DNA from: a virus
Length of the DNA stretch: 64,000 nt
Strand: one strand, 5' to 3'
Virus record (IMG/VR): IMGVR_UViG_3300037042_006844
Coordinates: 1-64,000 of that record
Under the pieces are notes generated by a model. That model did not search any database, was not told where the DNA came from, and saw only the letters and a program-made list of their open reading frames with translations. Shown here one piece after another: positions 26,001-32,257 of the stretch. Within the stretch, counting starts at the first letter, position 1; each line of letters opens with the position of its first letter. Both the position numbers and the translations under genes were made by a program.

Positions 26001-26804
26001 TGCTTTCTCTTTGACATTGGAAAATGTTATATCTCCACGATATTTTGGATTGTGTTCTCCTGTTTGATTTCTATTAACAAATACTTCTTTGAGAGTTTTT
26101 GATCGTTGTTCATTCGATTCATCGGAATGTTGTTTTCCATAAAACTGTGTAGCAATAAGTTTGTGTTCAGACACCCATCCGTGAGAATAATTATAAATAC
26201 TCCGATACCCAAGTTTATTGGTGTGTTGATAAAACGGCATTACTGAATCTCCAACCCGAAGTTCATATAACATTTTATACGATCCATCTCTCATCATAAA
26301 TGGATGTTTCAAACTTCCAATGACAAATTTGCCATCATCAAACGTCACTTTATATCCTTGGCGGGTTCCTTTTTTCTTACGAGGATGATACGCCTTTCCC
26401 AATTTAATACTATCTGTTTTGTGGTCATAGCTAAACACATAGAATCTTTCTTGGGGTTTATCTTTGTATCGTTCCGTCAATTCTGCTATTGTTGGGTATG
26501 TTCCATCTGGCAATGGGATAATCGTATCCGGTCCAACACAATCATAATCGCGAAACAACTCAACACGACTACTTTGATAACTGAGATTGAAATCTCGGGT
26601 ATACTGATTATATGCAGTTGTGCGAAGACGATTGAACCTATCACGCAGCGAACTACGATCCGCTGCATAAAAAATTTCGTCGGTGTCGATGACTTTGAGC
26701 TTTTTACCACCGATATTGCGAACAATAATATCGTTGCTAAACAGTCGTTTTAACTTAGCGTATAGCGATCTGTTTTTTAGCTCTTGAAATGATTTTTCAT
26801 CCAT
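23004..26804 (-). CDS. gp20: Portal protein (gp20-like) containing two inteins
   Basis: The 1266-aa precursor contains a portal of about 637 aa interrupted twice. Extein residues 1-88 include DRFNRLRTTAYNQYTRDF; residues 352-493 include MDPILASALDIYADECT and WSWTRSLAKYGDFYLRMHI; residues 860-1266 include SMLEGARRVWKQLSLMEDAM, PEKRIFKVDIGN and IPKAFLGYDEALSGKATLA, all typical of gp20. The portal forms the 12-subunit ring through which DNA is packed. The C-terminal part has a long Gly/Glu-rich low-complexity stretch. Intein 1 spans residues 89-351 and intein 2 spans 494-859. Each starts with Cys and ends with Asn, and the next extein residue is Thr or Ser. Joined exteins read FRDYD-TMDMDP and LPYGK-SMLEGA, as expected of uninterrupted portals. 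Confidence 0.9.
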   Translation of the reverse strand: MDEKSFQELKNRSLYAKLKRLFSNDIIVRNIGGKKLKVIDTDEIFYAADRSSLRDRFNRLRTTAYNQYTRDFNLSYQSSRVELFRDYDCVGPDTIIPLPDGTYPTIAELTERYKDKPQERFYVFSYDHKTDSIKLGKAYHPRKKKGTRQGYKVTFDDGKFVIGSLKHPFMMRDGSYKMLYELRVGDSVMPFYQHTNKLGYRSIYNYSHGWVSEHKLIATQFYGKQHSDESNEQRSKTLKEVFVNRNQTGEHNPKYRGDITFSNVKEKALEFYKENSKINLWEFIDHIHCDHSTLQNRLKKEGHDWKSFKQEVETTLNHKIVSIEMIGETDVYDVTVEEYHNFATDSVICGNTMDMDPILASALDIYADECTTRNELGEVITVRSSNDDIKSVLNNLFYDILNIEFNLWSWTRSLAKYGDFYLRMHISPEYGVYMVEPLSSYYVTRVENSHLTNKNFTKFQVNLPYGNKIEDLENYQMAHFRLLNDSNFLPYGKCLAKNSYVDMEFGAKRINEIAVGDKVWTYNVESRTYELSTVLNSIASGDKHTYKISTQHNSIECTDTHPILVYSDDVFVYKNAGDLAITDLLVLNNKSMSSRADIKLSTDFITTSNHNGWKSDITSLPVNPTNDFMEFFGFMFGDGWLNKAMDTVCFARGVNLELNDKYTTLLEKFANKQSRLIEGGENSGDQSVVGSKMLAEFLYINGFKGKATTKRIPYWVFQLSESLQLSFINGLVDADGSIFTDKWNSNRYSLELNNKTLVEDVKCMISRLGFKCSNVKERGFDGETIICGTTCNRTKSYYIYFYLDGLKKTQLHKYSHIGCDSVILDPIKSIESIGIQPTYDIQVESENSNFVANGIVVHNSMLEGARRVWKQLSLMEDAMLIHRIMRAPEKRIFKVDIGNIPPNEVDNHMERLIQQMKKTPYLDQNTGDYNLRFNLQNMVEDFFLPVRGGDSGTNIENLPGLEWTGTDDIEYLRNKMMAALKIPKAFLGYDEALSGKATLAAEDIRFARTIQRVQRIIVSELNKIAVVHLYSQGYRDEALVDFTLELTNPSTIFEKEKIDVWKSKVEVSKDMQEQKLFSKKWIYDNVFGMSDQDMIVLQKELVDDAKGMYRFKQIEEEGNDPALEFLKAKGDGEAGGEGGGDESGGGGGGSPGGDEAGGEAGAGGEAAGGADASAAPAGGEAPKLTERDQTGRKKARDYPFGEDPLGTLEINSRSDLRPAHKYRKKSPLSLESMESLATALKSVDGQKEILREGQEKSFMDETNIKE
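24228..25325 (-). mobile_element. Portal intein 2, with LAGLIDADG endonuclease (366 aa)
   Basis: Cys494 opens the splicing domain (CLAKNSYVDMEFG), a TxxH-type block B reads CTDTHPI, and the C-terminal block ends FVANGIVVHN before extein Ser860. Between them lie two LAGLIDADG-type motifs, FGFMFGDGWL and INGLVDADGSI, each with an acidic residue in the catalytic position. The endonuclease therefore looks intact and the element may still home. The insertion interrupts the extein stretch LPYGK-SMLEGA. Confidence 0.9.
25752..26540 (-). mobile_element. Portal intein 1, short central domain (263 aa)
   Basis: Cys89 opens the intein (CVGPDTIIPLPDGT), block B reads GSLKHPF, and the C-terminal block ends NFATDSVICGN before extein Thr352. 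No LAGLIDADG motif is present. The middle (WVSEHKLIATQFYGK, then NPKYRGDITFSN and a helix-turn-helix-like tail) resembles an HNH/NUMOD-type endonuclease region but lacks a clear paired-His catalytic centre, so it is probably degenerate. Splicing residues are intact. Confidence 0.85.
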
Positions 26805-26820
26805 AATGTGCTATCTTATA

Positions 26821-26828
26821 TATAAGTA
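26821..26828 (-). promoter_or_regulatory. Possible late promoter (variant), portal gene
   Basis: TACTTATA on the sense strand, 16 nt upstream of the portal ATG and adjacent to the terminase stop; one mismatch from TATTTATA. Confidence 0.35.
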
Positions 26829-28037
26829 TTATAACAACCAAGTTAGTGACTCTTTTTTGCCAGTATGCGCTGCGCCGGTGTCGAATTTCCAAGTTTCTTG
26901 AGGAGATTGGATGATTTTGGTCTGACTTGCGGGTCCTGGAGTAGTGTTTACCACCTTTTTAATGCCACTCAGCATGGTGCGTGTGTATAGCATTTGCTCG
27001 GTTCGTATTTTTAATGCGGTGTCTCGCACCCAAAGACCAATACCCAACGACATCACAAGATCGTCGTTATAGCCTTTCATTGCTTCAGCTTTAGCACCGT
27101 TCCAAATAAACACATTAAGCTCTTCGTAAAGACGGACACTACGAATTACAATTTGTTGTTCACGGAAAAACGCCTCCATTTTGTTGATAATGAGTTGGCG
27201 GTTGATGTTTGTCGTTGTGAATCCGGGAACTGCTTTTTTCTCAGTATTATTGAGTTTATTGCTATAAGTTCGCTCTATATCGACAACTTTTAGATCAGAT
27301 GAACTGTAAAAAAGATTTTGGTATTCTCTGTCTATAATTTGCTGCAACGATGCCCAACCAATGTTATTGTTTTCAACGACCAACAAAGCATTGTTATATT
27401 CAGTTGCCACTGTTACCAACAAATTTCCAAAATCTTTGGTTGTAATCTGCCCTTTATATTCCGCAACTTGCTCCAAAGTTTCAACGTCAAATACATGAAA
27501 CGCGCTAAAATCCGCTCCGTCGCCGCGAGCGCAGTCGGCAGATATCATATAGTTTTTGCTGTAATCAGGACGTTCCCATATCCACAAATCCTGTGTGGCA
27601 CCACGTTTTTCAATGGGGTCTTTGATATAAGTTTTTTTGTAAAACTCCAAGACATCGACTGAGACGACTTGATTTCCAGATGTGCTGAAATCACAATTAT
27701 GCGATACAATTCCATCTACATTGAATATATTGCCGTTGCCGACATTTACAATATCATATAAATCGATTGCGGCATCGACTTTCGTAATGGATATAACTTC
27801 GATATCCGCGCCATCAACTCCTGTTATTTTTGAGCCAATTTTTATATCGCACGAACGAATTTCTATTGAATTAAAAATAAAAGGATGATTATCAGAACAC
27901 TTTATCGTCTTGCCATTACTCAAAAATATGACATAATGACAATCTTTTTTTAGCTTTCTAATACCCAAAAAATTTTGATATCCAGAAGGAGTGAGAATCT
28001 GGAATCTTGTGTTAAGCTTAACGTCAGGGATGTTCAT
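26829..28037 (-). CDS. gp17-C: Large terminase C-terminal part preceded by split-intein C fragment
   Basis: The 402-aa product has two parts. Residues 1-114 are the C fragment of a split intein: FQILTPSGYQNFLG, block B CSDNHPF, then IDLYDIVNVGNGNIFNVDGI and terminal VSHN. Residues 115-402 are the terminase C-extein starting Cys-Asp-Phe-Ser and holding the RNase H-like nuclease: ISADCARGDGADFSAFHVFD, VVENNNIGWASLQQI and KGYNDDLVMSLGIG carry the acidic residues. I start at the ATG at 28037; an in-frame TTG at 28052 would overlap the upstream stop. Trans-splicing with the product of 28049-28882 would give a 534-aa terminase with the joint AAQECD-CDFSTSG. Confidence 0.85.
   Translation of the reverse strand: MNIPDVKLNTRFQILTPSGYQNFLGIRKLKKDCHYVIFLSNGKTIKCSDNHPFIFNSIEIRSCDIKIGSKITGVDGADIEVISITKVDAAIDLYDIVNVGNGNIFNVDGIVSHNCDFSTSGNQVVSVDVLEFYKKTYIKDPIEKRGATQDLWIWERPDYSKNYMISADCARGDGADFSAFHVFDVETLEQVAEYKGQITTKDFGNLLVTVATEYNNALLVVENNNIGWASLQQIIDREYQNLFYSSSDLKVVDIERTYSNKLNNTEKKAVPGFTTTNINRQLIINKMEAFFREQQIVIRSVRLYEELNVFIWNGAKAEAMKGYNDDLVMSLGIGLWVRDTALKIRTEQMLYTRTMLSGIKKVVNTTPGPASQTKIIQSPQETWKFDTGAAHTGKKESLTWLL
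27696..28037 (-). mobile_element. Split intein C fragment (114 aa)
   Basis: From the ATG start to the terminal Asn before extein Cys. It holds the block B His, the HN terminus and the strand usually found just after the N-terminal region, so the break lies very early in the intein. No endonuclease domain is present. Confidence 0.88.
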
Positions 28038-28048
28038 AATGTATATGA

Positions 28049-28882
28049 TCAAATTAGATGAGAATATAAATTTTCTAATGAAATCTCATATTCGATACCA
28101 GTATTTTTATCTAGTATTTTAACTGTCGAATCCCCCCATAGACAATCGCATTCTTGAGCCGCCCCTTTTATGCCAGACAATTCGGTCTGTTGATCGCGCC
28201 ATGTTTGATCACGATCTGGATGCAAATTCCAAGGCAGACGAATGGTATTGAACTTGTTTTCACCGGCTTCGGCTGCCACCCACGTTTTATGGAAAAAATT
28301 ACCAACACCGTTTGGCGTTGATAATATGATCGCACGACCGCCGGTTGAAAGAGTGTATTGTGATGACAGCCAAATTTCTTCGATGTTGTCAATAAACGCG
28401 GCTTCGTCAATAATCAGCACAGAGAGTGCTGCTGAACGACCTGCGGTTCCCGCACTGGAAACAGCTTTGATTTGCGACCCGTTTTTGAGACGCAAGCTCA
28501 AACGGTTATCTTCCACGCACTGAACTTTCAACCACGCCGGAAGATTGTCATTTGCGAAACGAACTTTTGTGACAATTTCTTTGGCAGTTTCCTGAGTAAT
28601 GCTGATGATTAGAATATTTTTGTCGGTAAAAAACGTCATCAACCACAAACTATATGCTGCCGTTAGAGTGGAAATACCCATCTGACGACTTTTGAGAATG
28701 ATGTTGAGACTGTTTTCTACCAAATCTGTAAGAGCCTCTTCCTGAAATGGATACAAATCAAAATTACAGGTGCCGCGCACTGGATGTTGGATTTTCACAT
28801 ACTTCTTCATGAAGTATATGGGGTCTTCCAAACATCGTTTATACTCGGCTTTTATTAGCTCTCTGTAATTTTGCTGACTCAT
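28049..28882 (-). CDS. gp17-N: Large terminase N-terminal ATPase part ending in split-intein N fragment
   Basis: Residues 1-246 of this 277-aa protein are the packaging ATPase of a T4-type large terminase: an adenine-binding YPFQEEA motif, Walker A in LKSRQMGISTL (63-73), Walker B in VLIIDEAAF (155-163) and the coupling segment IILSTPNG. Residues 247-277 are the N fragment of an intein: CLWGDSTVKILDKNTGIEYE, then ISLENLYSHLI and a stop. The downstream gene, in another frame, supplies the remaining intein and the nuclease half. Only after trans-splicing would a working terminase form. The gene overlaps the upstream zinc-binding protein by 44 nt. Confidence 0.88.
   Translation of the reverse strand: MSQQNYRELIKAEYKRCLEDPIYFMKKYVKIQHPVRGTCNFDLYPFQEEALTDLVENSLNIILKSRQMGISTLTAAYSLWLMTFFTDKNILIISITQETAKEIVTKVRFANDNLPAWLKVQCVEDNRLSLRLKNGSQIKAVSSAGTAGRSAALSVLIIDEAAFIDNIEEIWLSSQYTLSTGGRAIILSTPNGVGNFFHKTWVAAEAGENKFNTIRLPWNLHPDRDQTWRDQQTELSGIKGAAQECDCLWGDSTVKILDKNTGIEYEISLENLYSHLI
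28052..28144 (-). mobile_element. Split intein N fragment (31 aa)
   Basis: The fragment starts at Cys247 after AAQECD and ends at the stop codon. An N fragment of about 30 residues paired with a C fragment of about 110 is the layout of atypically split inteins known from phage terminases, such as AceL-TerL (recalled). It differs from cyanobacterial DnaE inteins, whose N part is about 100 residues. Confidence 0.88.
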
Positions 28883-29483
28883 AATTCCCTTCTAATTCCG
28901 CAATGAACCCGTCAAGTTCTGCCAACCGAGCATTGATAATGGCGAGGTCTCTAGAGACATCTTCCTGGATTTTGCCCAAATCCGCACTGGTTTCCCACTT
29001 TTCAATAGTGCCATCTTCGTTGATAAATTCCAATGGCTTTCCTGTATGATCAACGCACCATTTCAACGTCTCGTCAAATTTCTTTTTGTATTCGCCCAAA
29101 ACACTGCGCTCGTTGCGAAGATCGCGGGCTTTATCAAAAAAGTCCCACGTTCCTTCCAGCTTCATTTGCGTTTCATTTTTTATAAAACAATCGTAACAAA
29201 ACTGAGTTTTTGGCCAAACTCGATCATCAAGATAATTTCCCCATCGAACATCGCAATTACAACCTTTGCAACGTTTTTCGATAATGATCGATTTTTTTGG
29301 AACTCGGCGTTTTTTACCGTCTTTCAAAACCCACTTTTTTCCACTGCTATCCTCCCATTCTTCACCCTCTTTACGAGTTGAATCATTGAGACTTTCAGTA
29401 TAACCAATTTGTATAAACGGACGACTACCATCTATATAGTCTTTGACAATAGCAAGATTACTTTTACCTTGAGCTTTCTTCAT
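28839..29483 (-). CDS. Zinc-binding protein at the small-terminase position, 214 aa
   Basis: The ATG at 29483 (MKKAQGKSNLAIVKDYIDG) is used; the longer frame would need TTG. A probable zinc site is formed by CKGCNC and CYDC, 20 residues apart, around residues 71-98. N-terminal GYTESLNDSTRKEGEEWEDS and a C-terminal coiled coil complete the protein. I recall the same layout in unnamed proteins upstream of gene 17 in T4-like marine phages. The place is that of T4 gene 16 (small terminase), but there is no clear gp16 similarity, so a packaging role is inference. It overlaps the terminase gene by 44 nt. Confidence 0.7.
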   Translation of the reverse strand: MKKAQGKSNLAIVKDYIDGSRPFIQIGYTESLNDSTRKEGEEWEDSSGKKWVLKDGKKRRVPKKSIIIEKRCKGCNCDVRWGNYLDDRVWPKTQFCYDCFIKNETQMKLEGTWDFFDKARDLRNERSVLGEYKKKFDETLKWCVDHTGKPLEFINEDGTIEKWETSADLGKIQEDVSRDLAIINARLAELDGFIAELEGNYESAKLQRANKSRV

Positions 29484-29501
29484 AACCAATATGTATTTGT
29501 T

Positions 29502-30554
29502 TTATTTACCAAAACCACTTTGTAGACCTTTAATGATGAACCCCCCAGTTATTTTATATGGTTTGCTATGAATGCTTGGATCGCGCACCACAATGCCTTC
29601 ATGCTTCTCCAAATCCCCAATTTCACTGGTGGCATTTTTAAGGATTTCATCGCCCAATTTGACCGTTGCGATGTAAACGATTGTATCATTAATGATCTTT
29701 TTGATATCTTCACCTTGAAAATCGGCACTGATATTTTTGCTGTCTGAAGCTTTGACAAACTGCTCACGGGTAATCAATGGAGTTTGAATGCTAATACCTT
29801 TCAGCCAATCTTTGAGAGATTTGGTAACGGGATTGCCGTCTGGATATAACGTAACTTTTTCACCCAATGGTCTGGTTAGATTTGGATTGGATTTGAACGT
29901 TGTGCCAATGCTGCCCAAAACTTTGAATCCGTATTTTTTAGCGACCGCATTCAATTTGTTGATGTAACTTTGCATTGCATCGTGGTCATAGTTGATTTCG
30001 GTTGCCACACGGCTTTTTACTTGCCCATCCTTGCCAATATTTTTTGGTTTGATTTCTTTCAATCCGTGAATTGCCAGAAAATTTCCGATGTCGCCATACC
30101 CAACTACATTGGTTTGCCCTTCCACATATTCGATGTTCAACAAAATGTTAGGATTGTCGAGCATTCCCAATTTTTTCAATTCCGATTTGGTGCTGGGAAT
30201 TGCTGCGTCGAATATATTAAGCACTTTGGCACCAATTTTAACGAATCCGTGTTCTTGACCAGAGGCGGGATCAGTGGGCCAGCGTTTCGCCAAATCGTCG
30301 GGTCGCATTCCTTGAATATCGAACGGTTTGGCACTACCACGGTCCATAACGAATTGTCCTTTTGACAAACGAATACTGGCGTTTACACCGTCAATTTTGA
30401 CACTTCCTGCGCCTTTTTTAAGTGTTTCAATGGTTTTGACAAATACGTCCACCAATTGTTTTCCGTTGGCGGCAAAATCGAACGGGTGGTCCATATGCCC
30501 TCCCGCGCCGCCTTCGGTCAATACTTCATAGAGTAGATTATTTAACTTGATCAT
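29502..30554 (-). CDS. ATP-dependent ligase-like nucleotidyltransferase
   Basis: The 350-aa protein shows the ordered motifs of covalent nucleotidyltransferases (DNA/RNA ligases, capping enzymes): motif I KIDG (K53 the likely AMP-accepting lysine) within GSVKIDGVNASIRL, RGSAKPF (72-78), an acidic motif III-like NIEYVEG (140-146), motif IV EGIVVR (319-324) and motif V FIIKG (339-343). The segment from 170 to 310 between motifs III and IV is longer than in small RNA ligases. The start EGGAGGHMDHPFDF resembles a family of unassigned proteins in cyanophages (recalled). Ligase is the structural reading; substrate and activity are unproven. An exact TATTTATA lies 4 nt before the ATG. Confidence 0.65.
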   Translation of the reverse strand: MIKLNNLLYEVLTEGGAGGHMDHPFDFAANGKQLVDVFVKTIETLKKGAGSVKIDGVNASIRLSKGQFVMDRGSAKPFDIQGMRPDDLAKRWPTDPASGQEHGFVKIGAKVLNIFDAAIPSTKSELKKLGMLDNPNILLNIEYVEGQTNVVGYGDIGNFLAIHGLKEIKPKNIGKDGQVKSRVATEINYDHDAMQSYINKLNAVAKKYGFKVLGSIGTTFKSNPNLTRPLGEKVTLYPDGNPVTKSLKDWLKGISIQTPLITREQFVKASDSKNISADFQGEDIKKIINDTIVYIATVKLGDEILKNATSEIGDLEKHEGIVVRDPSIHSKPYKITGGFIIKGLQSGFGK

Positions 30555-30558
30555 TAAC

Positions 30559-30566
30559 TATAAATA
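30559..30566 (-). promoter_or_regulatory. Putative late promoter, ligase-like gene
   Basis: Exact TATTTATA on the sense strand, 4 nt upstream of the ATG, just after the terminator of the homing endonuclease. Confidence 0.65.
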
Positions 30567-30577
30567 TATGACGAAAC

Positions 30578-30606
30578 AAAAAAACCCCGCCTTTTTAGTG
30601 GCGGGG
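30578..30606 (-). terminator. Terminator after the free-standing homing endonuclease
   Basis: A G/C-rich 7-bp stem (30585-30591 with 30600-30606) with an 8-nt loop is followed on the minus strand by seven T. It lies 28 nt after the endonuclease stop. Confidence 0.9.
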
Positions 30607-30634
30607 CTGTTTAGGCTATCTCAGTGTTGTCAAT

Positions 30635-32143
30635 TCACATAGGTCGAGTCCACTCAAACTTAAAATGCCCGCAATCCCATATTCTGTCATATCCATTTAT
30701 TTGCATATTTTTCCATTCGCTCAAATTTGTGTCAAATTGTTTGAGTTTTTTATTGAGCTTATGCTTTTGAAAGTGCGATCTGCCAATTGGAACACAATTA
30801 TTTGTATGGAAATAATGATACCCAGCTGGTGTATGTGACACAAATCTCATGCCTATATTTTTATACACGGACCCAGTAAATAATCTTTTATCGGAGTATG
30901 TTACTACTGAATTAACATCGTAATTTTTTACAAAGTGCGCAAACAATTTAGATGCACCACCCACAATATGCGTATTGAGAGTATTGCAATAACGAGATAA
31001 TTCATATTGATATTTTTTATCGTATCTAGACTTGACAAACGTCATAATGGACAATAGAACGTCATCTTTATACAACCCGATTCTTATTGAAGATGTGTCA
31101 TCCCCCTGAATATGATTTTTGATTAAAAACTCCGTTTTATCAACGTTTGAAACTTCTTTAATTACGCATTTCCGAGCATGAAATTTCTCAGATTTTTTAA
31201 TTTTATTTAGCAATATACTTTTGACGATATCTTGTTTGCATTTCCACTCCCAATCCCAAATGTGCATCAATTCAATATTTTTTTCCGCACATCTATTTGT
31301 TTTCGACAAATGGTATTTTTTATTCTTTTTACCAGCCAACTCGCCATGCCAATATATGCCGTCGCATTCTATAGCCATATTTAACTGCGGCAGTAAAATA
31401 TCGATCTCCTCTCCGCCCAATATTGTTCTATCGTGTGGCTTTGTAACAACGTTATATTCATGCAAAAAACTCAAAATTTCTGTTTCTATGGAAGACGCGA
31501 ATCTGTTGTGTGGATTGCAATTCAAGCATCGAGGAATGTTCCCAGAATACAGATTATCTTCAAAATTATTGCCGCATTTACAACAAGTAAATTTGTATAG
31601 GGTATCATAAGAAGAACCGGCGTATTGTTCGCGGGTAAATAACGGGGTAACGATATTATGCAGCCTGCCCCCATCAAATATATCCGCCACGGTCTCGCTC
31701 GCAATTCTGGCGCGATGTTTTTCTTTAACAGCGTCCAATTGAGAAACGTTTGTAATATTATTATCGACTAAATATTGTTTATATTTTTTTGATTCGAATC
31801 CAATTTGCTTTGATTCGAGTCGTTTCTGTGTGCTTTTGAGTGTATTCGGAGATACATTCATGCCATATTTTTCATTATTCGTTTTTAGCATTTTATCGCG
31901 ATTATTGAAATGCTCGTCACCATATTTTTCCAATTTCGTGCGTTTTGCTTTTTCTAAATTGTTGTAATTTTCATCGCCGTATTTTTCTTTCAACGTAGAT
32001 TTCATGTTCAAAACCATTTTATCATACGCCCCATTTTCTCGTTTTTGGCGTATTTTGTCTTTGACATGTGGTAATTGCGATGGATGATACACACCATATT
32101 TTTTGAAAAAAGCGTCTCTTATTTTTTTACCTCGTTCGGTCAT
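30635..32143 (-). CDS. Free-standing EDxHD homing endonuclease with a possible Mom/GNAT-like C-terminal domain
   Basis: The 502-aa protein starts at the ATG at 32143, 8 nt after a strong AAGGAG. Residues 15-100 hold four KYG-type repeats (KEKYGDENYNNLEKAKRTKL), seen in DNA-binding parts of phage endonucleases. A zinc ribbon (CCKCG...CLNCN) spans about 187-209. The nuclease core follows: SSIETEILSFL, EEIDILLPQLNMAIECDGIYWH and LMHIWDWEW, typical of Vsr-like EDxHD enzymes. Residues about 325-500 resemble a GNAT fold; the series ELSRYC, VVTYSD and GSVYKNIGMRF recalls Mom. It sits between the sheath and ligase-like genes with its own promoter and terminator. DNA cutting at the matching intergenic site of related phages is the expected role. 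Confidence 0.8.
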   Translation of the reverse strand: MTERGKKIRDAFFKKYGVYHPSQLPHVKDKIRQKRENGAYDKMVLNMKSTLKEKYGDENYNNLEKAKRTKLEKYGDEHFNNRDKMLKTNNEKYGMNVSPNTLKSTQKRLESKQIGFESKKYKQYLVDNNITNVSQLDAVKEKHRARIASETVADIFDGGRLHNIVTPLFTREQYAGSSYDTLYKFTCCKCGNNFEDNLYSGNIPRCLNCNPHNRFASSIETEILSFLHEYNVVTKPHDRTILGGEEIDILLPQLNMAIECDGIYWHGELAGKKNKKYHLSKTNRCAEKNIELMHIWDWEWKCKQDIVKSILLNKIKKSEKFHARKCVIKEVSNVDKTEFLIKNHIQGDDTSSIRIGLYKDDVLLSIMTFVKSRYDKKYQYELSRYCNTLNTHIVGGASKLFAHFVKNYDVNSVVTYSDKRLFTGSVYKNIGMRFVSHTPAGYHYFHTNNCVPIGRSHFQKHKLNKKLKQFDTNLSEWKNMQINGYDRIWDCGHFKFEWTRPM

Positions 32144-32170
32144 ATACAATACTCCTTATCTAATAGATAC

Positions 32171-32198
32171 ATATTAACACACATGTCAAAAATGTCAA
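32171..32198 (-). promoter_or_regulatory. Sigma70 promoter, free-standing homing endonuclease
   Basis: The sense strand has a perfect TTGACA (32198-32193), a 16-nt spacer and TATA-like TAATAT (32176-32171). A second TTGACA copy lies inside the spacer. A leader of about 20 nt with AAGGAG follows. Confidence 0.75.
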
Positions 32199-32207
32199 AA
32201 ATATAAA

Positions 32208-32238
32208 CAAAAAAGGAGAGCAATTTCTTGCTCTCCTT
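32208..32238 (-). terminator. Terminator after the tail sheath gene
   Basis: An 11-bp perfect stem (32213-32223 with 32228-32238) with a 4-nt loop is followed on the minus strand by a T run (32214-32209). It lies 19 nt after the sheath stop. Confidence 0.92.
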
Positions 32239-32257
32239 GTGAATGAGGTTTTATTAG

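Noticed and set aside
28038-28052. Sequencing error or programmed frameshift as the cause of the broken terminase
   Set aside because: The break lies exactly at the known split point of atypical terminase inteins, both fragments have complete intein blocks, and the C fragment has its own ATG. A true split is simpler, though read data would settle it.
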